Of a stretch of DNA of 64,000 bases, positions 1 through 10,785 are shown one piece after another. The position numbers were made by a program, and so were the translations under genes. How positions within the stretch are numbered: the first letter of the stretch is position 1; every line of letters starts with the position of its first letter. The DNA is taken from assembly GCF_004366595.1 (NCBI RefSeq), contig NZ_SORE01000009.1, positions 186,001 through 250,000 on the forward strand, written 5' to 3'. Below the pieces are notes generated by a model. It was not told where the DNA came from. It searched no databases and was given only the letters and a program-made list of their open reading frames with translations. The stretch comes from Paraburkholderia rhizosphaerae (GTDB taxonomy: Bacteria; Pseudomonadota; Gammaproteobacteria; Burkholderiales; Burkholderiaceae).

Positions 1-456
1 CAGCGCGCCTTGCATGTCGACCTGCAGCAGGAAGTGCACGCCGCCGCGCAAATCGAGACCGAGGTACATCGGCAGCGCGTGCAGCGCGGTCAGCCAGCGC
101 GGCGATGCGCTTTGCAGGTTCAGCGCGACGACGTAGGTCGGATCGGTCGGATCGCTGTTCAGCGACTTTTGCAGCAGATCCTTCACCCGCAGTTGTGTGT
201 CGGTGTCGCGCACGCGTACGCGGATGTTCGCGTTCAGCTGCGAATTGTCGAACGTGACTGCGTCCGGCGTAATCTGGCTCGCCGCCAGCGCCGCTTCGAC
301 CTGCGACAGCGTGGCCGAATCGAGCTTGACCGTTGCCTTGCCGCTCGACACCTGCACCGCCGGCGCTTCACCGTAGAAGTTGGGCAGCGTGTACAGGAGG
401 CCGATGGCGAGCGCCACCAGCATCACGGCGTATTTCCAGAGGGGGTAACGATTCAT
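1..456 (-). CDS. secD: Protein translocase subunit SecD (N-terminal part, runs off the window)
   Basis: Only the first 152 codons are present; the gene continues beyond base 1. SecD, with SecF and YajC, forms the inner-membrane complex that uses the proton gradient to help complete Sec-dependent export. The visible part starts MNRYPLWKYAVMLVALAIG, giving the usual first membrane helix at about residues 8-24. It then enters the periplasmic P1 region and reaches the family signature GLDLRGGVHF near residues 132-141. It lies 274 bp downstream of yajC on the same strand, the usual order in proteobacteria. The space between them shows no gene or clear terminator, so co-transcription is plausible. 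Confidence 0.95.
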   Translation of the reverse strand, partial: MNRYPLWKYAVMLVALAIGLLYTLPNFYGEAPAVQVSSGKATVKLDSATLSQVEAALAASQITPDAVTFDNSQLNANIRVRVRDTDTQLRVKDLLQKSLNSDPTDPTYVVALNLQSASPRWLTALHALPMYLGLDLRGGVHFLLQVDMQGAL

Positions 457-730
457 GGGATGGTCCAACGGACGGTTGGCTGGAAGCGAGGTCTGAGAGC
501 GTGCGCTGAGTAGCGAGGCGTAGACGTCCGGCTATCGAACGAGACGACGAAACGACAAAACATGTTGCATCTTTCCGTCTCTTGCTGCTTGCGGTTGGTT
601 CAAAGCCGCTGATTCAATGCCTTTGCTGCACTGCTGTCGCTGCAAGGCCGCGCCGGATTCGACTGAAAACGCGTGGTCGAAACGGATCGGCGCGGCGCCT
701 TGCCAGGGACTTGCTCGTGCTGCACACGCG

Positions 731-1060
731 TTACAGCGACTTGATCGTGCCTTTCGGGAGGATCGTCGTGACCGAAGCCTTCTGCACGGTGATTTCGGTG
801 CCTTCCGAGATCTCGACGCCGACGTATGCTTCACCGACTTTGGTGATCTTGCCGACGATGCCGCCGTTCGTCACGACCTCATCGCCTTTCGCCATCGCCG
901 CGAGCATGTTGCGATGTTCCTTCTGGCGCTTCATTTGCGGGCGAATCATGATGAAGTAGAGCACTGCGAACATCAGAATGAGCGGCAGGAAGCTCATCAG
1001 GCTCGATTCTGCGCCCCCCGCGGCACCGCCTTGCGCAAAGGCATTGGAAATGAACGACAC
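731..1060 (-). CDS. yajC: Sec translocon accessory subunit YajC
   Basis: A 109-residue single-pass inner-membrane protein that associates with SecDF. Residues about 23-43 form one hydrophobic helix ending in FIMIRPQ, followed by the conserved cytoplasmic domain with KRQKEHRNML and GDEVVTNGGIVGKI. I chose the GTG start at 1060 because a GGAGAG ribosome-binding site lies directly upstream and the N-terminus (SFISNAFAQ) matches the family. An in-frame ATG nine codons earlier has no such site. It sits between tgt and secD on the same strand. Confidence 0.95.
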   Translation of the reverse strand: MSFISNAFAQGGAAGGAESSLMSFLPLILMFAVLYFIMIRPQMKRQKEHRNMLAAMAKGDEVVTNGGIVGKITKVGEAYVGVEISEGTEITVQKASVTTILPKGTIKSL

Positions 1061-1281
1061 GTTGGTCTCTCCGTTTTTACCAGTCAAAAAAATTCAGCCG
1101 ATTATTCTACCACCGGCCCTTTGCGCGACGGCGCGCCAATTCGGTATGGCGCTCACGGCCGCCCGATTTTGCGCAAGCGCTGCAACGACGCCGCGACGGC
1201 CGGCACCGGGTACAGCGCGGACGCGTTTCGGGCATCCATTATCGATGCCTGTCTGGGCACCGTTTTGACACAGTGACTAAT

Positions 1282-1325
1282 AGGCACCGAGCAGGCACCG
1301 AGCAGGCACCGAGCAGGCACCGAGC
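1282..1325. repeat. Four tandem 11-bp repeats in the tgt-yajC gap
   Basis: The unit AGGCACCGAGC occurs four times in direct succession with no mismatches, followed by a partial fifth (GAGGCAC). It lies in the 324-bp space between the end of tgt and the start of yajC (1061-1384), where I see no gene. An 11-bp unit can change copy number by slippage, but no function can be assigned from sequence. Confidence 0.8.
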
Positions 1326-1384
1326 GAGGCACTGATTGGCGTCCCGTCGCGAAAGACAATTGTAATGTTTTGCGCGACATCCTT

Positions 1385-2701
<1,317 letters not shown>

Positions 2702-2718
2702 TTAAACGCCAACGCTCG

Positions 2719-3771
2719 TCATGCATCGCCGCTGCGGGTCAGCAGCATGGCGTCGCCATAACTGAAGAAACGGTAGCGCTCTTGAATCGCATGCTGGTAG
2801 GCCGCGCGAATCGTATCGATGCCGGCAAATGCCGATACCAGCATCAGCAGCGTCGACTTCGGCAAATGGAAGTTCGTCACGAGCCGGTCGACCACACGAA
2901 ACCGGTAGCCGGGCGTGATGAAAATATCCGTTTCCGCGCTGGTCGCCGCGAGCGGCCGGCCGGCGCTTTGCGCGTCGCGCGCGGCGGCTTCGAGCGCTCG
3001 CATCGACGTCGTGCCGACCGCGATCACGCGGCCGCCGCGTGCGCGGGTCGCTGCGATCTTGTCGACCAGCGATTGCGGCAACTGGTACCACTCGCTGTGC
3101 ATCTTGTGCTCCGCGATGTTCTCGACGCGCACCGGCTGAAACGTGCCCGCGCCGACATGCAGGGTCAGCGTCGCACGCTCGACACCGCGCGCGTCGAGTC
3201 GCGCTAACAGCGCTTCGTCGAAATGCAGGCCGGCGGTCGGTGCGGCCACCGCGCCCGGATTTTGCGCGTAGACGGTCTGGTAGCGCGTTTCGTCGGTCGC
3301 GTCGGCGTCATGCTCGATGTACGGCGGCAGCGGGAGTCGCCCGTACTGCTCGATCAGCGTCAGACAATCGGCCGGAAAATGCAGCGTATAGAACGGCTCG
3401 ACGCGCTCACCGACCGTCACGTCGAACGCGTCGGCGAGGCGCAGCTGCGTGCCCGCAGCCGGGCTCTTGCTCGCACGGATCTGCGCGAGCGCGGTGCGCT
3501 CGCCGGTCAACCGCTCGATCAGCACCTCGATCTTGCCGCCGCTTGCCTTGTGACCGGGAAAGCGCGCTTTCAGCACTTTCGTGTCGTTGAAGACGAGCAG
3601 GTCGCCCGGCGCGATGCAGCCGGGCAGCTCCGCAAAATGGCGGTCGACCAGCGTGGCCGGGCGCGTCCGGTTGTCCACCTCGAGCAGGCGGCTTGCGCTG
3701 CGTTCGGGCAACGCGACTTGCGCGATCAGTTCGGGCGGTAGCGCGAAATCGAAATCGGAGAGGGTGAACAT
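2719..3771 (-). CDS. queA: S-adenosylmethionine:tRNA ribosyltransferase-isomerase
   Basis: A 350-residue enzyme that moves the ribosyl part of S-adenosylmethionine onto preQ1 in tRNA to make epoxyqueuosine. The start [18 protein letters not shown] and the motifs [47 protein letters not shown] and [16 protein letters not shown] are diagnostic. The open frame runs on upstream to about 4407, but family alignment starts at the Met encoded at 3771. It is the first gene of the queA-tgt-yajC-secD run and diverges from recG across 291 bp, where I see no other gene. Confidence 0.96.
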   Translation of the reverse strand: MFTLSDFDFALPPELIAQVALPERSASRLLEVDNRTRPATLVDRHFAELPGCIAPGDLLVFNDTKVLKARFPGHKASGGKIEVLIERLTGERTALAQIRASKSPAAGTQLRLADAFDVTVGERVEPFYTLHFPADCLTLIEQYGRLPLPPYIEHDADATDETRYQTVYAQNPGAVAAPTAGLHFDEALLARLDARGVERATLTLHVGAGTFQPVRVENIAEHKMHSEWYQLPQSLVDKIAATRARGGRVIAVGTTSMRALEAAARDAQSAGRPLAATSAETDIFITPGYRFRVVDRLVTNFHLPKSTLLMLVSAFAGIDTIRAAYQHAIQERYRFFSYGDAMLLTRSGDA

Positions 3772-4062
3772 GCGGACGACTGGAGTACGGAAACGGCAAC
3801 AAAAGCGCGCAAATAGCGTTGCAGCGTATGCATGGGCGTGTGCAACAGTGCGCTGCACGAAGGACGCGACGCGCGGCAACCCGGACTGCACCGCCCGCGG
3901 TGCGATGCGGGGCGGCCAGCAACGAAAGAAGTCAGACTGAACCGATGCCGCGCGCCGAGCGGCTATGATTGCGGGACATTGCCGCGCCAGCACACGCCCG
4001 CGCCGTTGCGCTGAGCGGCCACGAAAACGTGGAAAGCCGATATTGTACTTGCGAAGCGACTC

Positions 4063-6405
4063 ATGCCCTTGTCCGAACGCCGTCCGCCTGTAGACCCCGA
4101 TGAAGCGGGTGCCGCGCCGCCGCGCCGCGCCGCGCGCGGCAAAGCGGCGCGGGTGAGCACGGATGCCGCGGCCGCGCAGCCGGGGGCGAACGTCGCAAGA
4201 ACGGACGTCGCGGGGCGCGACCTCGTGGACACCGACGTCGAAATGGCTGCCGCGAACCACTCCACCGCGAAGAAACCGTCCGCGAAGCGCGGCGCCAAAT
4301 CTACCGGCGCCGCCGCTGAAAAACCCGCGGCAAAACCGGCCGTCACCCGCACGGCCGACAAGCTCGCCAAGCTCGGCCTTACGCGCGATATCGACCTCGT
4401 GCTGCATCTACCGATGCGCTACGAAGACGAAACGTCGTTGACGCCGATCGGTGAATTGCTACCGGGCGGCATCGCGCAGTCGGAAGGGGTCGTGTTCGAC
4501 AACGAGATCGCGTACCGGCCGCGTCGTCAGTTGCTGGTCAAGCTGCGTGACGATGCCGGCGACGAACTCGTGCTGCGCTTTCTGAATTTCTACGGCTCCC
4601 AGGTCAAGCAGATGTCGCCCGGCGTGCGGCTGCGCGTGCGCGGCGACGTACGCGGCGGGTTCTTCGGCATGGAGATGGTCCATCCGGCGGTGCGCGTCGT
4701 CGACGAAGACACGCCGCTGCCGCAGGCGCTCACTCCGGTCTATCCGAGCACCGCGGGCGTCACGCAGGCGTATCTGCGCAAGGCGATCGACAATGCGCTG
4801 TCGCGCACATCGCTACCGGAACTGCTGCCTGAGCCGATCGCACATGCGTATCTGAAGCCGCTCGACCTGCCGCCACTGATGCAGGCGGTTCGCACGCTGC
4901 ACCATCCGCATGCGGATGCGGACGAAACCGCATTGATCGACGGCACGCATCCCGCGTGGTCGCGCATCAAGTTCGAAGAGCTGCTTGCGCAGCAGATGTC
5001 GCTCAAGCGCGCGCACGAAGAACGCCGCGCGCGCTCCGCGCCGGCGATGCCGCGGCGCCCGGCCAACGATGCTGATTCGCTGGTCGCGCGTCTGCTTGCC
5101 GCGTTGCCTCTCTCATTGACCGGAGCGCAGCAGCGCGTCGGCGCGGAAATCGCGGACGATCTGACGCAGCCGCACCCGATGCAGCGTTTGCTGCAGGGCG
5201 ACGTTGGCAGCGGCAAGACCATCGTCGCCGCGCTCGCGGCCGCGCAGGCGATCGACGCCGGCTACCAGGCCGCGCTGATGGCGCCGACCGAAATCCTCGC
5301 TGAACAGCATGCGCGCAAGCTGCGCGGCTGGCTCGAGCCGCTTGGCGTTGCGGTCGCGTGGCTCGCGGGCAGCCTCAAAGCGAAAGAGAAGCGCGCGGCG
5401 CTGGAAGCGGCGGCGCTCGGCACGGCGCGCCTCGTGATCGGCACGCACGCGATCATCCAGGACAGCGTCGAATTCGCGCGGCTCGGCCTCGTGATCGTCG
5501 ACGAGCAGCACCGGTTCGGCGTCGAACAGCGGCTCGCGCTGCGCGCGAAGGCGAAGAACGCAGCGGACGGCGCGCATGCGTTCCAGCCGCATCAGCTGAT
5601 GATGTCGGCGACGCCGATCCCGCGCACGCTCGCGATGACGTATTACGCGGACCTCGACGTGTCGACGCTCGACGAACTGCCGCCGGGCCGCACGCCGATC
5701 CTGACAAAGCTCATTTCCGATGCGCGCCGGGAAGAGGTGATCGGCCGCGTGCGCGAAGCTGCGTTGACCGGGCGCCAGGTGTACTGGGTGTGCCCGCTGA
5801 TCGAGGAAAGCGAGACGCTGCAACTGCAGACGGCTGTCGAGACATACGAAACGCTGGTCGCCGCGTTGCCGGAACTGAAAGTCGGGCTCGTGCACGGACG
5901 CCTCGCACAGGCCGAAAAAGCCGCCGTGATGGATGCGTTCACCCGCAACGAAGTGCAACTGCTGGTGGCGACGACGGTCATTGAGGTGGGCGTCGACGTT
6001 CCGAACGCATCGTTGATGGTGATCGAGCACGCGGAGCGCTTCGGACTCGCGCAATTGCATCAGTTGCGTGGACGGGTCGGGCGCGGCAGCGTCGCGTCGG
6101 TGTGCGTGTTGCTGTATTCGGGGCCGCTGTCGATTGCCGGCCGCGCACGGCTGCAGACGATGCGCGAAACCACCGACGGCTTCGAAATTGCCCGCCGCGA
6201 CCTCGAAATTCGCGGCCCCGGCGAATTTCTCGGCGCGCGCCAATCCGGCGCGGCGATGCTGCGCTTCGCGGACCTGCAGCAGGACGGCTGGCTGATCGAG
6301 CCGGCGCGCGACGCGGCGGCGCGGCTGCTCGCTGACTATCCGGAGGTCGTCACTCAGCATCTCGCCCGCTGGCTTGGCGCGCGCGAACATTATCTGAAAG
6401 CGTAA
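4063..6405 (+). CDS. recG: ATP-dependent DNA helicase RecG
   Basis: A superfamily-2 helicase that remodels stalled forks and branched recombination intermediates. The order is a wedge/OB domain (about 100-280), then the motor with Walker A GDVGSGKT at 379-386, DEQH at 480-483, SATPIPRTL, and the C-terminal motifs [13 protein letters not shown] and QLRGRVGRG. At 780 residues it is about 90 longer than E. coli RecG. The excess is an Ala/Lys/Arg-rich, low-complexity N-terminus of about 95 residues. A downstream ATG near 4243 would remove most of it, so the true start is uncertain. It is followed by oxyR on the same strand; the two genes are also neighbours in other proteobacteria. Confidence 0.95.
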   Translation: MPLSERRPPVDPDEAGAAPPRRAARGKAARVSTDAAAAQPGANVARTDVAGRDLVDTDVEMAAANHSTAKKPSAKRGAKSTGAAAEKPAAKPAVTRTADKLAKLGLTRDIDLVLHLPMRYEDETSLTPIGELLPGGIAQSEGVVFDNEIAYRPRRQLLVKLRDDAGDELVLRFLNFYGSQVKQMSPGVRLRVRGDVRGGFFGMEMVHPAVRVVDEDTPLPQALTPVYPSTAGVTQAYLRKAIDNALSRTSLPELLPEPIAHAYLKPLDLPPLMQAVRTLHHPHADADETALIDGTHPAWSRIKFEELLAQQMSLKRAHEERRARSAPAMPRRPANDADSLVARLLAALPLSLTGAQQRVGAEIADDLTQPHPMQRLLQGDVGSGKTIVAALAAAQAIDAGYQAALMAPTEILAEQHARKLRGWLEPLGVAVAWLAGSLKAKEKRAALEAAALGTARLVIGTHAIIQDSVEFARLGLVIVDEQHRFGVEQRLALRAKAKNAADGAHAFQPHQLMMSATPIPRTLAMTYYADLDVSTLDELPPGRTPILTKLISDARREEVIGRVREAALTGRQVYWVCPLIEESETLQLQTAVETYETLVAALPELKVGLVHGRLAQAEKAAVMDAFTRNEVQLLVATTVIEVGVDVPNASLMVIEHAERFGLAQLHQLRGRVGRGSVASVCVLLYSGPLSIAGRARLQTMRETTDGFEIARRDLEIRGPGEFLGARQSGAAMLRFADLQQDGWLIEPARDAAARLLADYPEVVTQHLARWLGAREHYLKA

Positions 6406-6487
6406 GCGGGCTGCGAAAAGCGCGCGGGAATCAGCCGGTTCGCGTCGAATGACGGTGCCCCTTTGCGGGCGGCCGCGCGCTCGATGG

Positions 6488-6526
6488 TTGGCGAATTGGC
6501 CCCATAGGTGTATAACTGAAACCTAT
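6488..6526 (+). promoter_or_regulatory. Probable oxyR promoter with LysR-type dyad
   Basis: TTGGCG (6488-6493), a 17-bp spacer and TATAAC (6511-6516) form a good sigma-70-like promoter just upstream of oxyR. A perfect 6-bp dyad ATAGGT-N11-ACCTAT (6504-6526) spans the -10 region. T-N11-A inside a dyad is the general LysR-family box, and ATAG/CTAT are the OxyR half-site bases, although the spacing differs from the E. coli OxyR consensus. Autoregulation by OxyR is inferred from position. Confidence 0.55.
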
Positions 6527-6554
6527 TGATTCCATTGCACTGATTGCTCCCTCA

Positions 6555-7514
6555 ATGACGCTCACAGAATTGAAATACATCGTCGCGGTGGCTCGCGAGC
6601 GGCATTTCGGCCGTGCGGCGGAGGCGTGTTTCGTCAGCCAACCGACGTTGTCCGTAGCGATCAAGAAGCTCGAAGACGAATTGAATGTGCAGATCTTCGA
6701 GCGCGGCACCAGCGAAGTCAGCGTGACGCCGATCGGCGAGCAGATCGTCACCCAGGCGCAGCGGGTGCTCGAGCAGACCCTCGCGATCAAGGAAATCGCT
6801 AAACAGGGGAAGGATCCGCTGGTCGGGCCGCTGCGCCTGGGCGTGATCTACACGATCGGGCCGTATCTGCTGCCGACTCTGGTCAAGCAGATGATCAAGC
6901 GCGTGCCGCAGATGCCGCTGATGCTGCAGGAAAATTACACGCTGAAGCTGATCGAACTGCTCAAGCAGGGCGAGATTGATGTCGCGATCATGGCACTGCC
7001 GTTTCCGGAAACCGGTTTGATGCTGCGGCCGCTTTACGACGAGCCGTTCGTCGTTGCGCTGCCGTCGGGTCACGCGTGGGAATCGCGCGAAAAGATCGAT
7101 CCGGGCGATCTGAAGCAGGAGACGATGCTGCTGCTTGGTAGTGGCCACTGTTTCCGCGATCACGTGCTTGGCGTCTGTCCGGAACTGATGCGCTTCTCAC
7201 AAAACGCGGACGGCATTCAGAAAACCTTTGAAGGGTCGTCGCTCGAGACCATCCGTCATATGGTCGCGAGCGGCGTTGGCATTACCGTGCTGCCGCGGAT
7301 GTCGGTGCACGAGGTCAAGCCGCACGCGGGTGGCGTCGATTCCGGGCTGCTCAGTTATGTCGCTTTCGACGAACCCGTGCCGGACAGGCGGGTGGTGCTC
7401 GCGTGGCGCAAGAGCTTTACGCGGATGCCGGCCATTGACGCGATCTGCGACGCGGTTGCCGCGTGTGATTTGCCGGGAGTCAGGAAGCTTGATTTGCCGG
7501 CAGCGGTGAATTGA
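6555..7514 (+). CDS. oxyR: Hydrogen-peroxide-sensing LysR-family regulator OxyR
   Basis: A 319-residue LysR-type regulator. The N-terminal winged HTH (LTELKYIVAVARERHFGRAA) is followed by the effector-binding domain. The two redox cysteines that form the activating disulfide in E. coli OxyR are at the same residue numbers here, Cys199 and Cys208 (GHCFRDHVLGVC), which separates it from ordinary LysR proteins. Expected targets katA and dps lie immediately downstream. A GC hairpin follows the stop codon. A promoter with a dyad lies upstream. Confidence 0.96.
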   Translation: MTLTELKYIVAVARERHFGRAAEACFVSQPTLSVAIKKLEDELNVQIFERGTSEVSVTPIGEQIVTQAQRVLEQTLAIKEIAKQGKDPLVGPLRLGVIYTIGPYLLPTLVKQMIKRVPQMPLMLQENYTLKLIELLKQGEIDVAIMALPFPETGLMLRPLYDEPFVVALPSGHAWESREKIDPGDLKQETMLLLGSGHCFRDHVLGVCPELMRFSQNADGIQKTFEGSSLETIRHMVASGVGITVLPRMSVHEVKPHAGGVDSGLLSYVAFDEPVPDRRVVLAWRKSFTRMPAIDAICDAVAACDLPGVRKLDLPAAVN

Positions 7515-7519
7515 TGTCG

Positions 7520-7540
7520 CGCGCCCGGTTGACGGGCGCG
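7520..7540 (+). terminator. GC hairpin after oxyR
   Basis: CGCGCCCG and CGGGCGCG pair perfectly over 8 bp around a 5-nt loop, six bases after the oxyR stop codon. The following sequence has only a short T-rich stretch (GTTTGGCGGTTTTA), so it is a moderate rather than strong intrinsic terminator. Confidence 0.5.
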
Positions 7541-7617
7541 TCGCGTTTGGCGGTTTTAACGCGCGTTGCCGGGTGCCAGTCCGTTCGAATGGAACGGGCT
7601 TTCGGCCCCGCGGCGGA

Positions 7618-7914
7618 CAAGGCCGTTTCAATGTTCCGGCCACCGTAATACACGCCCATGATGAGTAACTGATTGTCTTCGACGACGAACGCAATTGTGA
7701 TTCGTCCGAGTCAGTTCGTGAGGCGTAGTCCCCGTCGGATGTCGTCACGCCGCTCTCCGGGGTGCGGAAACATTTGCAGGCTTTTCGCGGCGAGTGCCGT
7801 GCGCGCCTCGCCTGCACTGATTGCACGCGACGGGTCGGCTTTCAGCGCGTCAAAGGCGGGTGCTACCTGCTCGCGCAGCCCTGCGTCGGCTCGCTCCCTA
7901 TCAGATAGATAAAT
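7618..7914 (-). pseudogene. Broken ParD-ParE-like toxin-antitoxin remnant
   Basis: Reading the minus strand in one frame from 7914 gives an antitoxin-tail-like segment (residues such as FDALKADPSRAISAGEA) running directly into the C-terminal half of a ParE/RelE-family toxin: FPHPGERRDDIRRGLRLTN, then an in-frame TGA at 7711-7713, then RITIAFVVEDNQLLIMG and VYYGGRNIETAL. That toxin family usually reads RDDIRPGLR, TNYRGR, IAF and FYGGQDYE, so both halves are recognisable. There is no start codon, the antitoxin and toxin appear fused by a deletion, and the toxin is cut by the stop. The segment sits in AT-richer DNA between oxyR and katA. It is most likely a decayed module. Confidence 0.7.
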
Positions 7915-7931
7915 TTAATCAAACAATAAAA

Positions 7932-7946
7932 ATCAATAGTGTTGAT
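7932..7946 (+). promoter_or_regulatory. Candidate LysR-type (OxyR?) box upstream of katA
   Basis: ATCAA-N5-TTGAT is a perfect short dyad with T-N11-A spacing, followed by TATAGT (7946-7951), which could be a -10 element. It lies in an AT-rich stretch 50-60 bp upstream of the small ORF that precedes katA. Peroxide-inducible catalase genes are classic OxyR targets, but the OxyR four-element pattern is not clearly seen, so the assignment is tentative. Confidence 0.35.
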
Positions 7947-7998
7947 ATAGTGCCTCTCATGGATCGCCGATCCGCACAACCAGAAACCGGAGGTACGC

Positions 7999-8145
7999 AT
8001 GCAGCACGTCTCGTCGTCTCACGTTCCATCTGCTCCCCAGTCGTTCCAGCAGCCCGCGCCTGCAGCACTGACAGGCACCGCGCCCGCGGTGTCGCTGCGC
8101 ACGGTCGCCATCTCGCTGCTGGTTGATCGCGCATTGTCCGCCTGA
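7999..8145 (+). CDS. Small ORF (48 aa) upstream of katA
   Basis: A 48-codon frame starting [14 protein letters not shown] with a GGAGG site five bases before the ATG (AGGTACGC). The N-terminal half is rich in Ser, Pro, Ala and Gln; the C-terminal half ([18 protein letters not shown]) could form one amphipathic helix. It ends 61 bp before katA on the same strand and would share its transcript. I do not recognise the family. It may be a small protein or a translated leader for katA. The good ribosome-binding site is the main support. Confidence 0.4.
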   Translation: MQHVSSSHVPSAPQSFQQPAPAALTGTAPAVSLRTVAISLLVDRALSA

Positions 8146-8206
8146 TCCCCGCGTGCCGATCAACCTGTTGAACGATTCGTCCCCTGAAAAACGAAGGAGC
8201 AGAAGA

Positions 8207-9667
8207 ATGACCGAACGAACCCTCACCAACGCCGCCGGCGCACCCATCGCCGACAACCAGAACTCGATGACAGCCGGTTCGCGCGGCCCGGTGGCTTTGC
8301 AGGACGTATGGCTGATCGAGAAACTCGCGCATTTCGATCGCGAGGTGATTCCCGAGCGCCGCGTTCACGCGAAGGGCTCAGGCGCGTTCGGCACGCTGAC
8401 GGTCACGCACGACATCTCGCGCTACACGAAGGCGAAGGTGTTTGCGCAAGTCGGCAAGCAAACGCCGCTGTTCATGCGTTTCTCTACGGTGGCGGGCGAG
8501 CGCGGCGCTGCAGACGCCGAACGCGACGTGCGCGGTTTCTCGATCAAGTTCTACACCGAGGAGGGCAACTGGGATGTCGTCGGCAACAACACACCTGTGT
8601 TCTTCATCCGCGATCCGCTCAAGTTTCCGGATTTCATCCACACGCAAAAGCGTGACCCGTACACGAACATGCGCAGCAATGTTGCGGCGTGGGACTTCTG
8701 GTCGCGTCATCCGGAATCGCTGCATCAGGTGACGATCCTGATGAGCGACCGCGGCATCCCGCAGAACTACCGGCAGATGCACGGCTTCGGCTCGCATACG
8801 TTCTCGTTTATCAACGCGAACAACGAGCGCTTCTGGGTGAAGTTTCACTTCAAATCGATGCAGGGCATCGCGAACTACACGGACGCGCAAGCAGCCCAGG
8901 TCATCGCGCAGGACCGCGAGAGCGCACAGCGCGACCTGGTCGAAAACATCGACAACGGCAATTTCCCGCGCTGGCGATTCTGCATCCAGGTGATGCCGGA
9001 AGCGGATGCGGCGAACTATCGCTACAACCCGTTCGACATCACGAAAGTGTGGCCATATAAGGATTACCCGTTGATCGATGTCGGCACGATCGAATTGAAC
9101 CGCAACGCGGACAACTATTTCGCGGACGTCGAACAGTCGGCATTTACGCCGGCGAACGTGGTGCCGGGCATTGGCTTCTCGCCGGACCGTCTGTTGCAAG
9201 GGCGCCTGTTCTCGTATGGCGACACGCAGCGGTACCGGCTTGGGATCAACCATCATCAGATCCCGGTCAATGCGTCGCGTGCGCCGGCTGTGCGTTCGTT
9301 CCATCGCGACGGCGCGATGCGCACCGACGGCAATCTCGGCCGCACCGCGAATTACGAGCCGAACCGGTTCGGCGACTTCGCGCAAGATCCGAACGCGGCT
9401 GAACCGCCGCTCGCGGCCGGTGCGGTCGATCGCTACAACCATCGCGACGACGGCGACTACTACAGCCAGCCGGCGGCGCTCTTCCGGCTGTTCGACGCGG
9501 CACAGCGCGAGCGCCTGTTCGACAACATCGCGCGGCACATCAACGGCGTGCCGGAAGCGATCGTTGCGCGGCAGGTCGAGCATTTCCGCCGCATCGACCC
9601 GGCGTACGCGGAAGGTGTGACGTCGGCCATCGCGAAGCTTGTCGAAGCGAACGCGAAGGCGAAGTAA
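8207..9667 (+). CDS. katA: Monofunctional haem catalase
   Basis: A 486-residue small-subunit catalase that converts hydrogen peroxide to water and oxygen in the cytoplasm. The active-site signature [20 protein letters not shown] contains catalytic His54. The distal Asn is at 127 or 128 ([20 protein letters not shown]), and the proximal haem ligand is Tyr337 in [14 protein letters not shown]. The ATG at 8207 has a GAAGGAG site; the open frame extends upstream but without family similarity. Its position between oxyR and dps fits peroxide-induced expression. The symbol katA is used for this clade by convention. Confidence 0.95.
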   Translation: MTERTLTNAAGAPIADNQNSMTAGSRGPVALQDVWLIEKLAHFDREVIPERRVHAKGSGAFGTLTVTHDISRYTKAKVFAQVGKQTPLFMRFSTVAGERGAADAERDVRGFSIKFYTEEGNWDVVGNNTPVFFIRDPLKFPDFIHTQKRDPYTNMRSNVAAWDFWSRHPESLHQVTILMSDRGIPQNYRQMHGFGSHTFSFINANNERFWVKFHFKSMQGIANYTDAQAAQVIAQDRESAQRDLVENIDNGNFPRWRFCIQVMPEADAANYRYNPFDITKVWPYKDYPLIDVGTIELNRNADNYFADVEQSAFTPANVVPGIGFSPDRLLQGRLFSYGDTQRYRLGINHHQIPVNASRAPAVRSFHRDGAMRTDGNLGRTANYEPNRFGDFAQDPNAAEPPLAAGAVDRYNHRDDGDYYSQPAALFRLFDAAQRERLFDNIARHINGVPEAIVARQVEHFRRIDPAYAEGVTSAIAKLVEANAKAK

Positions 9668-9699
9668 AGCGGCGATAAACGCGGTGGCAAAGCAGTACG

Positions 9700-9728
9700 A
9701 CGGCGGCGCGCAAACGCCGCGCCGCCGT
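9700..9728 (+). terminator. Strong GC hairpin between katA and a small ORF
   Basis: ACGGCGGCGCG (9700-9710) and CGCGCCGCCGT (9718-9728) form an 11-bp perfect stem with a 7-nt loop. There is no T-tract after it, so it may stabilise the katA mRNA 3' end or cause partial termination rather than act as a classical terminator. It ends 22 bp before the next ORF. Confidence 0.45.
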
Positions 9729-9750
9729 CTGAAGTTAAAGGAGAGCGATC

Positions 9751-9915
9751 ATGATCCAGATGGCATTGGCAAGTATCGGTAATGGCGCACACGCGCTGCA
9801 GATCCAGCGGTTATCCGGTCCGGCGCTTGCGCGCAGGATGCTCGGGTTAGCGGTGGTCAGCAGCGGCTATGCGGTAATCGTCACGCACGCACTCTCGCAC
9901 ATGTTCGGCGGCTGA
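9751..9915 (+). CDS. Small membrane-like ORF (54 aa) between katA and dps
   Basis: A 54-codon frame starting MIQMALASIGNG with an excellent AAAGGAG site seven bases before the ATG. Residues about 28-50 (ARRMLGLAVVSSGYAVIVTH) form a hydrophobic stretch that could be a single membrane helix, with Arg-Arg before it and a His-rich end (THALSHMFGG). No family is recognised. It lies between two predicted OxyR-regulated genes on the same strand. The ribosome-binding site and helix make it more likely real than chance. Confidence 0.5.
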   Translation: MIQMALASIGNGAHALQIQRLSGPALARRMLGLAVVSSGYAVIVTHALSHMFGG

Positions 9916-10116
9916 CCAGTGGGCGTTGCGGACGCGCACATCGCCAATGCACATCGCGCACTGCGTGCATGACATTGAGTGGCAAAGAGCACGCCGGCCA
10001 ACGGGCGGACGTACGACGTTCTACGCTAAACTGTCGGGCGTTCGAGAGCTCAAGGATTGCGAACAGACAATCCCGGGCAGTCAGACCGGTACGAATCACT
10101 CTTGAAAGGAGTCATC

Positions 10117-10608
10117 ATGGCCAAAAAAAACGAAGCCGTCGCGCACGTCAACATCGGTATCAGTGACAAAGATCGCAAGAAGATCGCGGAAGGTCTGGCG
10201 CGTCTGCTCGCCGACACGTACACGCTCTATCTGAAGACCCACAACTTCCACTGGAATGTGACGGGTCCGATGTTCAATACGCTGCACCTGATGTTCGAAA
10301 CGCAATACACGGAGCTGGCGATGGCGGTCGATTCGATCGCCGAGCGTATCCGCGCGTTGGGCGTGTTCGCGCCGGGCAGCTACAAGGACTTCGCGAAGCT
10401 GTCTTCGATTGCGGAAGCGGATGGTGTGCCGTCGGCGGAAGAAATGATTCGCCAGCTGGTCGAAGGCCAGGAAGCCGTGGTGCGCACCGCACGCCAGATT
10501 TTCCCGGTCACGGAAGCGGCAAACGACGAGCCGACCGCGGACCTGCTGACGCAGCGCATGCAGACGCACGAAAAGACCGCCTGGATGCTGCGCTCGATGC
10601 TGGCCTGA
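10117..10608 (+). CDS. dps: Dps-family ferritin-like DNA-protection protein
   Basis: A 163-residue member of the Dps family, which assembles into 12-mers, oxidises ferrous iron with hydrogen peroxide and stores it as ferric core, limiting Fenton damage. The inter-subunit ferroxidase ligands are visible by alignment to E. coli Dps: His45 (NFHWNVTG), His57 and Glu61 (LHLMFE), Asp72 and Glu76 ([12 protein letters not shown]). The ATG at 10117 has an AAAGGAG site. The N-terminus is short and Lys-rich (MAKKNE). It is followed by a strong terminator and belongs to the oxyR-katA block. Confidence 0.95.
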   Translation: MAKKNEAVAHVNIGISDKDRKKIAEGLARLLADTYTLYLKTHNFHWNVTGPMFNTLHLMFETQYTELAMAVDSIAERIRALGVFAPGSYKDFAKLSSIAEADGVPSAEEMIRQLVEGQEAVVRTARQIFPVTEAANDEPTADLLTQRMQTHEKTAWMLRSMLA

Positions 10609-10630
10609 GCGAACCACCACATGAGTTGGA

Positions 10631-10668
10631 AAGCCCGGCAGGAAGCGAAACCTGCCGGGCTTTTTTTC
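10631..10668 (+). terminator. Intrinsic terminator after dps
   Basis: AAGCCCGGCAGG pairs perfectly with CCTGCCGGGCTT around an 8-nt loop, followed by seven Ts. It starts 22 bases after the dps stop codon. Confidence 0.92.
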
Positions 10669-10785
10669 TGTAGCGATCGCGTATGCCGCGCGTTGTGTGC
10701 CGCCAATAACCGCGCGCCGGCGCGCTTCCAAAGTGCCGCGCGCGTGCTGCACTAAAATAGCGGGATCGTTCCCAACGCAATCCCC

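Noticed and set aside
5113..6390. 425-codon minus-strand ORF opposite recG
   Set aside because: It covers the helicase motor motifs of recG in antisense and has Arg-rich composition with no motif.
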